From Paramoeba atlantica (lineage: Eukaryota > Discosea): a stretch of DNA of 64,000 nt. The notes beneath the pieces are model-generated. The model was not told the DNA's origin. It made no database searches and saw only the letters and a list, made by a program, of their open reading frames with translations. This document shows, in pieces, positions 1-9,060 of the stretch. The DNA is taken from the NCBI GenBank assembly GCA_977017575.1, contig CDRNVI010000040.1:372001-436000 (forward strand). Reading direction: 5' to 3'. The position numbers and the translations under genes were made by a program. The stretch's first letter is position 1; each line of letters begins with the position of its first letter.

Positions 1-1707
1 ATCGCTAGCGTTTTTGGGTCCAAAATCGCACGTTCTCTTACCACCGTGTCGTGGAGTTTCGAGCAGGATTCTGGCTTGGACAGCGAAGAAATGTCGAAGG
101 TGCCAACATGTATTACCGTTCAAGGGGCTTTAGGGCTTGTTGCCTCAGCGTCCTCAGCTCTACACTATCTTTTCGTCAATGGACGTCCCGTTGACATCCC
201 ACGGATCCACAAAGCGTTGTTGGCGTCTCGTATAGATCCGACTGCATCGACCTTAGCTCGAAAATCACAAACGCTATCGGTTGCCTACATATTGAACATG
301 AACATGGAAGATTCAGGAAGATCTGTTGATTATAATGTAACCCCTGATAAGCGAACGGTCATTCTACACGATGAGGCAGTCCTTGCTGACTTGCTGCACC
401 GACATGCTGCAGCTCATTTTCAGGAACAACGAAGTACTGAAAAGCGCCAATATTCTATGTGCACGCCGACAGTCTCAGCGGTTGGTCAAGAAATCACGAC
501 TCCAATACAGAAGAAGGTAAACAGCAGTCTTGCTTATCGTACTCGAGACTCATCGTCTTCGAATGATAGGACTGGGAAGAAGAATGAATTAGATGTTACG
601 CCTTTATTTACTCCAGGACCGCTAGAATATACACCCACTGTATGGGAAAAATCAAACACGTCTAACTACAATCAAGATCGGACTATGGACAATCAAAATA
701 CAGTTACGCCACCCGTCAATATTATTGACATATCAACGAAAATTGTGGACCACGAACAGGAAGAAGCAAATATTGTAGACCCAGAAATCCGTCTTGATTT
801 TTCGCAATCGAGCTCAGATTCAAATTTGTCTGGAGATGAGAACAGTGCTCCTTTGGAAGAGTATTCGTGGACGGTTAGTACAGCAGAATGTATACTCTTT
901 GCCGACTCAAATGACAGACGCGTGATGCCACGAAACTGGTCAGTGACACCAGAAAATGTTGTCGGTCAAGATGCACCTCGCTTACTCGACCGCACTGACT
1001 TTTTGCGGATGTTCGTTCTTGGGCAATTCAACCTTGGGTTCATTCTTACGTCACTAGATGGGCAACTTTTTATAATCGATCAGCATGCTGCAGATGAGAA
1101 ACACAATTATGAATCTCTCGTTTTGGACGCGAAACGGCAGGTTCGAAAGCAGCGACTTCTTGTTCCCTACGAGCTCAGCAGTGCACTTTCCCCTCGTCAC
1201 ATAGAAATTCGAGAAATATTGCGCCAGTTAGAAAACCATGGTATTGAACTACATTGGAAAGATGTTGAATGCGTTGAAGCAGATGATTATGTTGTTTCAT
1301 CTGCTTGTCAGGTTCTATGTGTACCGACAACCATCGGAATAACATACTCTCTTTATGACGTCGAAGATGTCATCACACAACTGCTTAATACTCCCGAGTC
1401 ATCTCGGCATCAATTCAATTCTACTGAGTTCCTGCCGCAGTCAAAGAGAAATCTTGAGAGCAACAACAATAGCAAAATTAAATCGTCATGCGTAGATACG
1501 GATATAGGCACGGACTCAAATATTTTACTGTCTACTAGGGTTTATGATATGCTTGCTTCGCGCGCGTGCCGCAAGAGCATTATGATTGGCGATCCATTGG
1601 ATTTCTTGACCATGCGTAACGTAGTAAGCAGATTAGGTTCACTACAAAACCCCTGGGAATGCCCCCACGGACGTCCGACTATTAGACGGGTTGCGGTAAC
1701 AAAATAG
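1..1707 (+). CDS. PMS2: DNA mismatch repair protein PMS2-type (MutL-alpha endonuclease subunit), 5' partial
   Basis: The frame is open from base 1, so the N-terminal GHKL ATPase lies outside the window; only the end of the transducer domain is seen (FVNGRPVDIPRIHKAL). A low-complexity Ser/Thr/Asn linker follows, and from about base 980 the C-terminal dimerisation/endonuclease domain (GQFNLGFILTSLDGQLFIID). All three metal-site motifs of nicking MutL homologues are present: DQHAADEKHNYE (DQHAx2Ex4E, about 1078-1115), ACRKSIMIGD (about 1564-1593) and CPHGRP (about 1659-1677). MLH1 lacks the first motif, so this is the PMS2/yeast Pms1 subunit that nicks the discontinuous strand in mismatch repair in the nucleus. 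MLH3 also carries the motif, but the ACRKS...PHGRPT spacing and wording are closer to PMS2. No frame break is visible. Confidence 0.9.
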   Translation: MASVFGSKIARSLTTVSWSFEQDSGLDSEEMSKVPTCITVQGALGLVASASSALHYLFVNGRPVDIPRIHKALLASRIDPTASTLARKSQTLSVAYILNMNMEDSGRSVDYNVTPDKRTVILHDEAVLADLLHRHAAAHFQEQRSTEKRQYSMCTPTVSAVGQEITTPIQKKVNSSLAYRTRDSSSSNDRTGKKNELDVTPLFTPGPLEYTPTVWEKSNTSNYNQDRTMDNQNTVTPPVNIIDISTKIVDHEQEEANIVDPEIRLDFSQSSSDSNLSGDENSAPLEEYSWTVSTAECILFADSNDRRVMPRNWSVTPENVVGQDAPRLLDRTDFLRMFVLGQFNLGFILTSLDGQLFIIDQHAADEKHNYESLVLDAKRQVRKQRLLVPYELSSALSPRHIEIREILRQLENHGIELHWKDVECVEADDYVVSSACQVLCVPTTIGITYSLYDVEDVITQLLNTPESSRHQFNSTEFLPQSKRNLESNNNSKIKSSCVDTDIGTDSNILLSTRVYDMLASRACRKSIMIGDPLDFLTMRNVVSRLGSLQNPWECPHGRPTIRRVAVTK

Positions 1708-1927
1708 AGCTGCGTAGAAATTAGAGGATATTCACACGTCCCTTCATTTTTGCTATAAATTGGTATAAAATAAGTTCGCTATAAATTTTACATGTACTTC
1801 AATGAATCTAATAGGTTAATGTACTGATGCGTAATCTAATCGAATTACTTTTCCATGTATACCTATTCGAATTTGCCTATATTACTTAAACTCTTTTAGT
1901 AAATTCGCATCTGCTAACTCAACGCAC

Positions 1928-3304
1928 ATGGTGCTTCGACAAGCCGTAAAGTGGCCACACAAATTTATCGACACAGAAGATGCTTTAAAAGCAGTTACAA
2001 AACTCTTAAAGGGTAGCGCTGCGAGTGGGAATGGGGTTGCTATCGATGTTGAAGCTTTTTGTCAAGAAAAGCACGCGAAACATCTTGGGCAAGTATCCCT
2101 ATTACAGCTCGCAGGAGCCGAGGACCCTACCGTTTATATTGTCGATGTGTTAACGCTCGGGGCCGACAGAGTTGCGCACTACGCGAAAAGAGTGTTATGC
2201 CACCCTAGTATACGGAAATACATGTTTGATTGTCGAAAGGATGTTGAAGCCTTGTCGACACAAATGGGGCTACAGCTTGCGAATGTTCTTGATCTTCAAC
2301 TTTTTCACACGGCTACGGAATGGGGTTCTAAGGGCACCAATCGACGCTCCCACTTGGATTACGTGTTGCGTCACGTCACGGGGCTCACGAGCTCAGACGA
2401 GCTGAAGTCCGTGGAGGCTGCCTTCGAGCTAGGAAAGCGTAAAGTCTGGGACGAGAGGCCGCTACCGGATCACCTCGTGGCCTACGCCGCGAATGATGTC
2501 CGTCACATGCTTGTCCTGACGGACTACCTACTGGAGAAATACCCCAAAATGGTGGACCCTGTCCTGGAGCTTACCCAAAAGTACGTCGACCACTACGCCA
2601 CCGGGATTCTCACCAAATCCGAGGTCGACCCCCAAGCCAACAAAGTCTCCCCCGACTGGCTCACCACGGTGTTCGGGGAACGCGCCCTCTGCGCCCACTG
2701 CGGGAAACCCGGCCACAACTCCTCCAACTGCTTCAACAAGGACAAAGCCATGATGAAGTGCCAGCACTGCGGCAGCCAGGGCCACCTCAGCAGTCGCTGC
2801 TTCAAGCTCCACCCCGACAAGAACAAGTGCGTGTTCTGTGGCCACGCGGGGCATCTCGAGGGGCGGTGCTACCTGCTGCACCCGTGTGAGAAGTGTGGGG
2901 GGAAGCACCCGGAGAAGACCTGCACGGGCGCCGGCCCCCGCGCCCCCACGCTCCCGGAGAAGGTCACCGCGACGGGGTTCGTACGCGCCCCGGACACCGC
3001 CGTCGCCCCGGAGATGACCACCCCGGTGGTGATGCCCGCGGAGGTCCCGGCGCGTGGGGGCCGACGCGTGGGCCCCGCCCCGGGAGGGGAGTCCCCGGGG
3101 CCGAGTACGGCGCCTCGGGGAGGGGCGATGGCCCCACGGGGGGGTGCGGTGGCCCCCGCATGGGGTGGGGACGGGGGACGGGGATGGGGGAGAGGACGCG
3201 GGGGTGGGGGAGGGGGGCCGAGCCCGTCGTCGTGGTCCGGGGGTCGGGGAAGGGGTGGGGGTGGGGGGTTTCATGAGAGTGCGCGGGGGGGAAGGGGGTG
3301 GTAG
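1928..3304 (+). CDS. DEDDy 3'-5' exonuclease with four CCHC-like zinc knuckles and Gly/Arg-rich tail
   Basis: Residues about 10-200 form a DnaQ/RNase D-like 3'-5' exonuclease domain (EXD family). The metal ligands are visible: D40 and E42 (AIDVEAF), D105 in DCRKDVEAL, and Y186/D190 in YAANDVRHML, i.e. the DEDDy pattern. From about residue 253 there are three CX2CX4HX4C knuckles (CAHCGKPGHNSSNC, CQHCGSQGHLSSRC, CVFCGHAGHLEGRC) and a shortened fourth (CEKCGGKHPEKTC). The tail is a long Gly/Arg/Pro-rich RGG-like segment. Knuckles and RGG suggest an RNA substrate; this is inference. The 3' half is very GC-rich, and the + strand passes from C-rich to G-rich inside the gene. Start is the ATG at 1928, which precedes the conserved domain by only a few residues. 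Confidence 0.85.
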   Translation: MVLRQAVKWPHKFIDTEDALKAVTKLLKGSAASGNGVAIDVEAFCQEKHAKHLGQVSLLQLAGAEDPTVYIVDVLTLGADRVAHYAKRVLCHPSIRKYMFDCRKDVEALSTQMGLQLANVLDLQLFHTATEWGSKGTNRRSHLDYVLRHVTGLTSSDELKSVEAAFELGKRKVWDERPLPDHLVAYAANDVRHMLVLTDYLLEKYPKMVDPVLELTQKYVDHYATGILTKSEVDPQANKVSPDWLTTVFGERALCAHCGKPGHNSSNCFNKDKAMMKCQHCGSQGHLSSRCFKLHPDKNKCVFCGHAGHLEGRCYLLHPCEKCGGKHPEKTCTGAGPRAPTLPEKVTATGFVRAPDTAVAPEMTTPVVMPAEVPARGGRRVGPAPGGESPGPSTAPRGGAMAPRGGAVAPAWGGDGGRGWGRGRGGGGGGPSPSSWSGGRGRGGGGGFHESARGGRGW

Positions 3305-3657
3305 GGGCTCGAGGGTTGTGGGAAGGAAAGTGTAGTGGGTGGAGAAGTTGGTGGGTTTGTGGACTCTGTGTCTACTTTTTACAGTGTTTTCAATGAGAGA
3401 CTTCGTTTCAAATTTGCAAAAAGCTTACGAAGATGTCAGAATTCTTTTTCTAACGTTTTTCTTCAGGTACGAAACACTGCTAACCAGAATTTTCTGATGA
3501 AGTTTCAGAGTAAACTTTTAGAACGTGAATGTGAAAATTGGTGCATAGAGTGACTTAGGAAACTAAAAAAATAACCCTCTATTGTAAATTGCATATCGAA
3601 TATAGAATCCATGAAAAAAAGATTGATCAATTCCTTTCTTTCGGATTTATTTTTTGA
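3305..3657. other. Intergenic, no gene recognised
   Basis: The G-rich tail of the upstream gene runs on to about 3350 and then drops abruptly to AT-rich sequence. A short open frame (3335-3553) has no recognisable domain and I do not support it. A T-rich stretch directly precedes the FKBP start at 3658. Confidence 0.6.
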
Positions 3658-3990
3658 ATGTCGCTTGATCGGGAGGTTTTGAAGGAAGGCGCTGGGTCTA
3701 CTCCACAGGCAGGAGACACGGTCACCGTTCACTGCACGGGGTACCTGAAGGATACAATGCAAAAGTTTTGGTCCACAAAAGATCCGGGACAGACCAGCTT
3801 TTCTTTTTGCGTTGGCCAAGGCAGAGTGATTCGCGGATGGGACGAAGGCATTCTGCAGATGAAAGTGGGCGAAAGTGCGAGGCTTACTATGAGCTCTGAG
3901 TACGCTTACGGAAGTCGTGGATTTCCTGCCTGGAAGATTCCTCCCAACGCTGCCCTTGTTTTTGACATTGAGCTCTTATCGAAAAAATAA
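3658..3990 (+). CDS. FKBP-type peptidyl-prolyl cis-trans isomerase, single domain
   Basis: A 110-residue protein that is entirely one FKBP domain, the size of FKBP12. It would accelerate cis/trans isomerisation of Xaa-Pro bonds in the cytosol. Visible family motifs are VTVHCTGYLKD, VIRGWDEGILQMKVGE, YAYGSRGFP and a final VFDIELL strand; the Trp of the pocket floor (GWDEG) and the Tyr of YAYG are kept. A short insertion with KFWSTKDPGQ replaces the animal FDSSRDR segment; this wording is the one found in plant and several protist FKBP12s. There is no targeting signal or membrane segment. The ATG at 3658 is preceded by a T-rich leader. Confidence 0.95.
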   Translation: MSLDREVLKEGAGSTPQAGDTVTVHCTGYLKDTMQKFWSTKDPGQTSFSFCVGQGRVIRGWDEGILQMKVGESARLTMSSEYAYGSRGFPAWKIPPNAALVFDIELLSKK

Positions 3991-4466
3991 CCTGGTAAAA
4001 CATCTAAAAATTAACTTAACTAGTGGTTAGGTGTATGTAGTTATCTTTATCCGACATGTATATTAAGAAGCATGCTCAATGTGGTATCTTAAGCAAGAAA
4101 AAGATATGAAGGGAATACATAGTCACCTTTTCAGTAACTTCTACTACGGGATTATCCAACTTTCTTTTACTAATTTCATCGATTCGGTACTTCATCATGC
4201 GGATGATTTGTAATAAACGAAAAGATTTCCGTAAAGACTAGTGTAGTACACGTCGAAGTTTCAGAGCATCAACATTTAAGGTACGTACTCGAATGTCCCT
4301 TTTCGAGGGACCATTTTCATCGGTTCGGTAGGGTAATGAATTTTTTCTAAAGTGTTCCTAATTTGTACATACAGATGATGTACAGATGTATATCTACAGC
4401 TACAGATATTAATTGTCATAGGTTTGTTATAGTCGTTCAATTGATTGATACATTTATGCTACATTT
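3991..4466. other. Intergenic, no gene recognised
   Basis: AT-rich sequence of 476 bp without a supported reading frame. Several short tandem-like stretches of ACAGATGTA type occur near 4375-4405. I see no RNA gene. Confidence 0.6.
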
Positions 4467-4961
4467 ATGATTGACACATTGCCATATGCAGAACAAGACA
4501 TTTCCGTAGCCCAAAGACAAAGGGCTCTACGTCTCATTGAAGAAGAAGCCCAGAAAACCTGCTCGTCATACGAATCAATTCCCACTTTTTCTCCAAGCTT
4601 AGAGCGAAATCAACCCCATATTCAACATCTCCTTGCGCAGAAGGATGGTAATTCTGCTATTCCGCTCATGTCACCTGAGGCGCGATATGAAGCTGAGCTA
4701 CAAGCGTATATTCGGTTGCGCCTTTCTCGTATAACGAGGGAGCAGAGCAGTTCTCTTGATAACACAACGCAGACGTTAGGCTTGGTTTTAGAAGATTACG
4801 AAGCTCGTGTCTCTCAAGAGAAAGAAAGAATCCAGCGCATAAACAAAGAACGAAAACTGGAGCACGTAGGAGCAATAAATGAAGTGCAGCTCTTGCACAA
4901 CAAAAAACGCTCTTTATACGAAAAATGCACGAGAATGAGGAATGCTCAACGATTGCTGTAA
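4467..4961 (+). CDS. BCAS2: BCAS2/SPF27-type Prp19-complex splicing factor
   Basis: A 164-residue, mostly alpha-helical protein. The N-terminus IDTLPYAEQDISVAQRQRAL matches the family signature (VDALPYhDxxh...R..A..LhEEE), followed by LIEEEAQ, and residues about 110-164 are a heptad-rich coiled coil ending in a basic helix. The family is a core subunit of the Prp19/NineTeen complex, which stabilises the activated spliceosome. The human protein has about 225 residues; this one is shorter, mostly in the middle. Its presence implies working spliceosomal introns even though almost none are seen here. Identification rests on the N-terminal signature and the overall coiled-coil layout. Confidence 0.7.
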   Translation: MIDTLPYAEQDISVAQRQRALRLIEEEAQKTCSSYESIPTFSPSLERNQPHIQHLLAQKDGNSAIPLMSPEARYEAELQAYIRLRLSRITREQSSSLDNTTQTLGLVLEDYEARVSQEKERIQRINKERKLEHVGAINEVQLLHNKKRSLYEKCTRMRNAQRLL

Positions 4962-5131
4962 TTAGCATTTGACCGAAATGTATCGCCTCTTTAAAAGTGC
5001 GTTGTACTATAAAATAGATCTTTAACAGTACTGAAAAACAAATGAATGTGGTAGATACATTCGTTGATTTGAATAGCAGGTGCTTTGACTAGCAGATGAT
5101 TCGACTTTGCTAACTACTTTTCCTTGCTTTG

Positions 5132-5560
5132 ATGAGGTGGGTAAATTATTCTATTAATATTTCTACTCATTCTTGCTTTAATAACTCCAATATGCATCGC
5201 GCGGCGGCCCTTTACTGCCAAGCACAGGTTTCTGTAAAATTTCACGTTACGGGGGGGCATATGCGAGTTCTAGGTGGTACTTCTGGTCAAAGTCTTATGG
5301 AAATAGCGAAACGTCACAAGATTGATATTGAGGCGGCGTGTGATGGTACGTGCGCATGCTCCACATGCCACGTGTATTTAAAACCAGAGTGGTACGGCAA
5401 GGTTTTGCCTCCTACAGAAGACGAAAAAGACATGCTTGACTTGGCCTTAGAACTTCGCGAAGGCCAGTCAAGATTATCCTGTCAAATTTGTGTAACCCCT
5501 GAACTAAATGGAATCGAAGCAACACTTCCCGAAGAGAAACCACTTAGCCTGGTTACATGA
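5132..5560 (+). CDS. Mitochondrial adrenodoxin-type [2Fe-2S] ferredoxin
   Basis: Residues from about 30 onward are a vertebrate-type [2Fe-2S] ferredoxin (FDX1/Yah1). The cluster ligands are the CX5CX2C set in ACDGTCACSTCHVYL plus the fourth Cys in LSCQICV. The acidic partner-binding region LPPTEDEKDMLDLA follows the cluster loop as in adrenodoxin. The protein passes electrons from ferredoxin reductase to mitochondrial Fe-S assembly and related reactions. The first about 30 residues are rich in Ser, Asn and Arg with few acids, consistent with an import presequence. I start at the ATG at 5132; an internal ATG at 5192 (MHRAAALYCQAQ) is an alternative that would still leave a short presequence. 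Confidence 0.92.
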   Translation: MRWVNYSINISTHSCFNNSNMHRAAALYCQAQVSVKFHVTGGHMRVLGGTSGQSLMEIAKRHKIDIEAACDGTCACSTCHVYLKPEWYGKVLPPTEDEKDMLDLALELREGQSRLSCQICVTPELNGIEATLPEEKPLSLVT

Positions 5561-6140
5561 GCAATAAGGTGGTGACGCAAGAACGTTCATTCTGACTCGA
5601 TGGTAAGACAGAACATTTAGCAACAGGGAAACCCCCTATCTTCGTGAAAATGACAGCCCTATCGTACGCGCTGCCTTTTTCCTTTCCATGTCATGCGTGT
5701 TCGAATCCTGTTCTGGATTTTTCTCCGAAAGCGAATTTTGCTGGACCGTTTTTGAGGCTCTTGCTAAGTAGCTCATTCTGTGATCACAAACCAAATACAT
5801 CATAGGGGCACGTGCTACTGGCAAAGCCTTCAACGAGAGGTTCAATTGGAGAGATTCATGGCAATTGTATTTAGACATCTGCAGATAAAATCAATATAAA
5901 GCATAATTCTATGTGAATTAATTAAATACTATTTGATTACATTGTACTACATGTATGCATGTATCAGATGACCAGAAAAATAGCAGGGCTAAAAATTGTC
6001 TCTAAAAAGGTGATAGGATTTAAGGAGGGGGGGAACTATAAAACATTTTATAGAAAAAATGGTACTTATACAGACTCTTAGATACTGTAAATAATACAGT
6101 CCTATGTTATTTTTATTTATTCGCTGTGGAATGTTTACTC
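5561..6140. other. Intergenic, no gene recognised
   Basis: 580 bp of AT-rich sequence. A GTTCGAATCC string near 5698 followed by a T run resembles a tRNA T-arm, but no cloverleaf can be drawn around it. Nothing else is recognisable. Confidence 0.55.
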
Positions 6141-7484
6141 ATGAAAAACAACCCTGATCGGTCACAGAGTCTGGAACTCGATCGTAGATCAGTTTGCCCT
6201 CTGCATTACACTATTGATCCTCTCACACCTGTTACGAAACCACATCTTTCAGCCCCTGATAACAGTGGTTCTCAATTGCCCTTTTCCTGTCTCACTGACT
6301 ATGAAAACCTCTCAACTAAGATGCTAGAAAAAGAAGAGAATTTTTTTCAAGCTTTACAGGCTGTTCGGGCCGTATATTATGATTCTTTGCAAAAATCTAA
6401 CATTTTACAAGGAGAATTTGTGCATCAAATTTTCGGAAATTATATTGCTATTTATAACTTTGTGGAACAATTATCGCGATCGACTTCATCCACTGCTCTT
6501 CTTGACGCAGTTCTCTCTAGAGATGGCACTCCACTTGAAGAATTCGCTATTCATTTCGCAGTGCACACCCAGCCTCTTTTGCTGCACTGCCCAGAAATCT
6601 TGCAAGACTCTTTTCGACAGTGTCAAGAAATCTCTAGAGAGCAGTCTAGACCACAAATTCGATCCACTACGCCCGCCATTGGTGATCTCTTCTCTCCCGT
6701 AGAACCGCAAGAATGTGGTGGACTTCGCTCAGGTGTTAGCGTATGTGACGCAGAAACCGAACCTTCCATAGCTAGTACGGAGCGGACTTTATCTCGGCTT
6801 ACCGCTCGAAACGCCTCGAGCACTGATAGCTCAACGCCTAGTCCCCGTGTAGACTACCACGCCCTTCTGAGTGCTACGCTGAAAAAGATAACTCCTCATC
6901 CCTTCTTTGATCCTTCCTTACTTCCGATACACTGCTCTCAGTTGTATACGGTACTTGCCCTTGCTGCCACAAGGACATCATGGTACCGATACTGCGCACA
7001 TGCTCTTCGGTATCCTCGCGCCAATGAATTTGATGCGATTACACGAAAGATATCGGTGCAAATCTCATCCCATGTGTCAAGAAGACACGCAGAAAAACTC
7101 GAAAGCCAATTTTCGGGTGATGCCTTGCCACGAAATCAAGCACGGGAATTGTTGTTTGATTGCACAGTCATGATGCTTGCATTTGCTTTTCGTCGAAAAC
7201 GTCATTTATTCTTATGCAATGATGTCCTTGTGATAGGGTCGTTGGAATCTAAAGGAAAATCTAAAGTGCAAAAGGTTTTTGGTATATCTCCAGATTTAAT
7301 CATGGAAGCAAAGCCTGATTCCTACCACAAGCAGCAATACAATGTGTTAACTGTGCAAGAGCATGGTAAATCTTGGACATTGCTCTTCGAATCTGCAGAG
7401 GAACGAGATATGATTTTATCGCTTGTTGATGGTCAGCGTAAAAGAGACAACGCCCGCCCTATCTACCCCCACAAAAATGCATAG
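6141..7484 (+). CDS. RhoGEF-like protein (divergent DH domain plus PH domain)
   Basis: About 447 residues. Residues from about 65 (KMLEKEENFFQALQAVRAVY) resemble the first helix of a Dbl-homology domain, and helices continue (FGNYIAIYNFVEQL). A Ser/Thr-rich insertion (about residues 175-245) interrupts the helical part, which resumes at HPFFDPSLLPIHCSQLY. The C-terminal about 110 residues look like a PH domain with RKRHLFLCNDVLVIGS as strands beta1-beta2 and a closing helix (SAEERDMILSLVDGQRK). DH-PH proteins load GTP on Rho-family GTPases at membranes. The DH part is diverged, so activity is uncertain. The longest frame begins upstream at a GTG; the first ATG is at 6141 and I use it. Confidence 0.55.
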   Translation: MKNNPDRSQSLELDRRSVCPLHYTIDPLTPVTKPHLSAPDNSGSQLPFSCLTDYENLSTKMLEKEENFFQALQAVRAVYYDSLQKSNILQGEFVHQIFGNYIAIYNFVEQLSRSTSSTALLDAVLSRDGTPLEEFAIHFAVHTQPLLLHCPEILQDSFRQCQEISREQSRPQIRSTTPAIGDLFSPVEPQECGGLRSGVSVCDAETEPSIASTERTLSRLTARNASSTDSSTPSPRVDYHALLSATLKKITPHPFFDPSLLPIHCSQLYTVLALAATRTSWYRYCAHALRYPRANEFDAITRKISVQISSHVSRRHAEKLESQFSGDALPRNQARELLFDCTVMMLAFAFRRKRHLFLCNDVLVIGSLESKGKSKVQKVFGISPDLIMEAKPDSYHKQQYNVLTVQEHGKSWTLLFESAEERDMILSLVDGQRKRDNARPIYPHKNA

Positions 7485-7611
7485 CAACAATATAGCACTA
7501 TAGAGTCAAGCGAGTTCATCTTCGTTTCAACAAAGCACCGTTTTATCTTTACAGTATAATTATTTATTTACACGTATCTGTACCCTACCAGTAGTCAAGC
7601 TAATTCTTTTC

Positions 7612-7645
7612 CGAAACGAATTGTACGTACACGAAACGAATTGTA
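7612..7645 (+). repeat. Two direct copies of a 14-bp motif upstream of the TPR/zinc-knuckle gene
   Basis: CGAAACGAATTGTA occurs at 7612-7625 and again at 7632-7645, 49 bp before the ATG at 7694. Spacing and position would suit a promoter element, but no function can be read from the sequence alone. Confidence 0.5.
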
Positions 7646-7693
7646 TAACCTGTCGTAGTTATTGTTGTCTATTGTACATATTCTTGTCCCCGT

Positions 7694-8851
7694 ATGAGCA
7701 TGTCCAACGCTTCAAAACCAGCTGATTATGATACCTGTAATACCGGTGCAAAAGCGTTATTTCAGGCAGGAAAATTTGGCAAAGCCGTCGAAGCATGGAG
7801 CAATTGCATAAAGCTGTTTCCTACGGAATATCTGCTGTATAGTAACCGCAGTGCAGCTTATCTAAAGCTTTCAAATGGGAAACAAGCTCTTGCTGATGCG
7901 GAAAAAGTGACGGTACTGTGTCCGAGCTTTGCGAAAGGATGGCACAGAAAAGGGGCTGCGCTTGAATTTCTTTGTAGGTTCAAAGAATCGGCTGAGTGTT
8001 ATGATAAAGCTCATGCTCTAGATAGTTCATCAGAGACGTACAGAACGGATGCCGAACGAGTCAGAAAAATACTCCGGAACTCATCTACTGCTAAGAAAGA
8101 TGATTTTTACAAGTCTCAACATCAGACAAGAGGGAAGCAGTGTTTCTGTGACGGTGAGTATGAAATGGCTGTGCGTCACTACACAAAAGGCATATCTCTA
8201 GACCCGACAGATCACATGTGGTATAGTAACCGTAGTGCCTGTTTTCTGAAGCTAGAGCAGTATTCGTCTGCCGAGAGCGATGCGAGAAAGTGCATAGAAT
8301 TGTTCCCTCAATATTCGAAGGCACAAGGCAGGCTCGGTTACGCTCTCCTTGGAGTAAAGTTATGGGCCGACGCAGAGAGCGCTTTTCGCACGGGTTTGAA
8401 ACTTGAGAGTGAGGAAACTCCCCTAAAAAATAATTCAGCAAGAATGTCGTATTGCGCAGAAGGACTAGAGAACCTACGACAGCAAAAAGAAGACGAAAAG
8501 ACACAAGAGAACGAAACGCTAGAACAAGAAAAAGTTGAAGCTGAATCTGCGATGCAGAATCCTTCCGATCTTCCGATGGCTACTCCAAACGAAGTGTGTT
8601 CAAAGTGTGGTTTCGTGGGACACACAAAGAAGGATTGTACCACGGCTATGACTGATAGCAGATTGCCATCTCGTCACGCAGTAGGGTATGACTATTGCAA
8701 GTATTGCAATGAGATAGGGCATACAGCCGCCCAATGTGCTCGGCGAATCGTAAACTCTGTGAAGAGGCCCAGGGAGGTACGATGCAGCATTTGTAATGGG
8801 TGGAATCACACAGCTCAAAGCTGTCCAAATAGAGAAGCGTATGGTTGGTAG
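7694..8851 (+). CDS. TPR co-chaperone-like protein with three C-terminal zinc knuckles
   Basis: 385 residues. Two TPR arrays are visible, residues about 12-115 and 135-250, each with the repeated GxxxFxxxxYxxAhxxYxxAIxLxP pattern and the clamp-like YSNRSAAYLKL / YSNRSACFLKL helices seen in STI1/HOP-type proteins. An acidic, Gln-rich helical linker (about 255-290) follows. The C-terminus has three CCHC knuckles: CSKCGFVGHTKKDC, CKYCNEIGHTAAQC and CSICNGWNHTAQSC. The knuckles suggest nucleic-acid binding, the TPRs suggest docking of Hsp70/Hsp90 C-terminal tails; both are inferred from family knowledge. I know of no standard family with this combination. The frame is uninterrupted. Confidence 0.8.
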   Translation: MSMSNASKPADYDTCNTGAKALFQAGKFGKAVEAWSNCIKLFPTEYLLYSNRSAAYLKLSNGKQALADAEKVTVLCPSFAKGWHRKGAALEFLCRFKESAECYDKAHALDSSSETYRTDAERVRKILRNSSTAKKDDFYKSQHQTRGKQCFCDGEYEMAVRHYTKGISLDPTDHMWYSNRSACFLKLEQYSSAESDARKCIELFPQYSKAQGRLGYALLGVKLWADAESAFRTGLKLESEETPLKNNSARMSYCAEGLENLRQQKEDEKTQENETLEQEKVEAESAMQNPSDLPMATPNEVCSKCGFVGHTKKDCTTAMTDSRLPSRHAVGYDYCKYCNEIGHTAAQCARRIVNSVKRPREVRCSICNGWNHTAQSCPNREAYGW

Positions 8852-9060
8852 TGTTCTTGTTCTATAGTTGCAATTATTTAAGGAACTGATAGGTATTATT
8901 AGTTCCTGGCGTTTACACTTCATCGGCGTCTCTGTGACTAAAGTTCTTTTGTGTTCGTACCTTTTTTAGTGGTTTTCTAATTTCGTCTCCGAAACACCGC
9001 GTCATGTATCACATTATTTTTTCTACTTGACGAATATTCTATTTTTTTTCAATATGTAGT

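Noticed and set aside
2528-3274. Long minus-strand frame opposite the exonuclease gene
   Set aside because: It is a GC-rich shadow of a clearly conserved gene, with Pro/Arg-rich low-complexity translation. The same applies to minus-strand frames at 17772-18410, 37169-38023 and 35526-35882.
5640-5720. tRNA gene on the + strand
   Set aside because: A GTTCGAATCC string and a following T run look like a T-arm and Pol III terminator, but the acceptor, D and anticodon stems cannot be paired.
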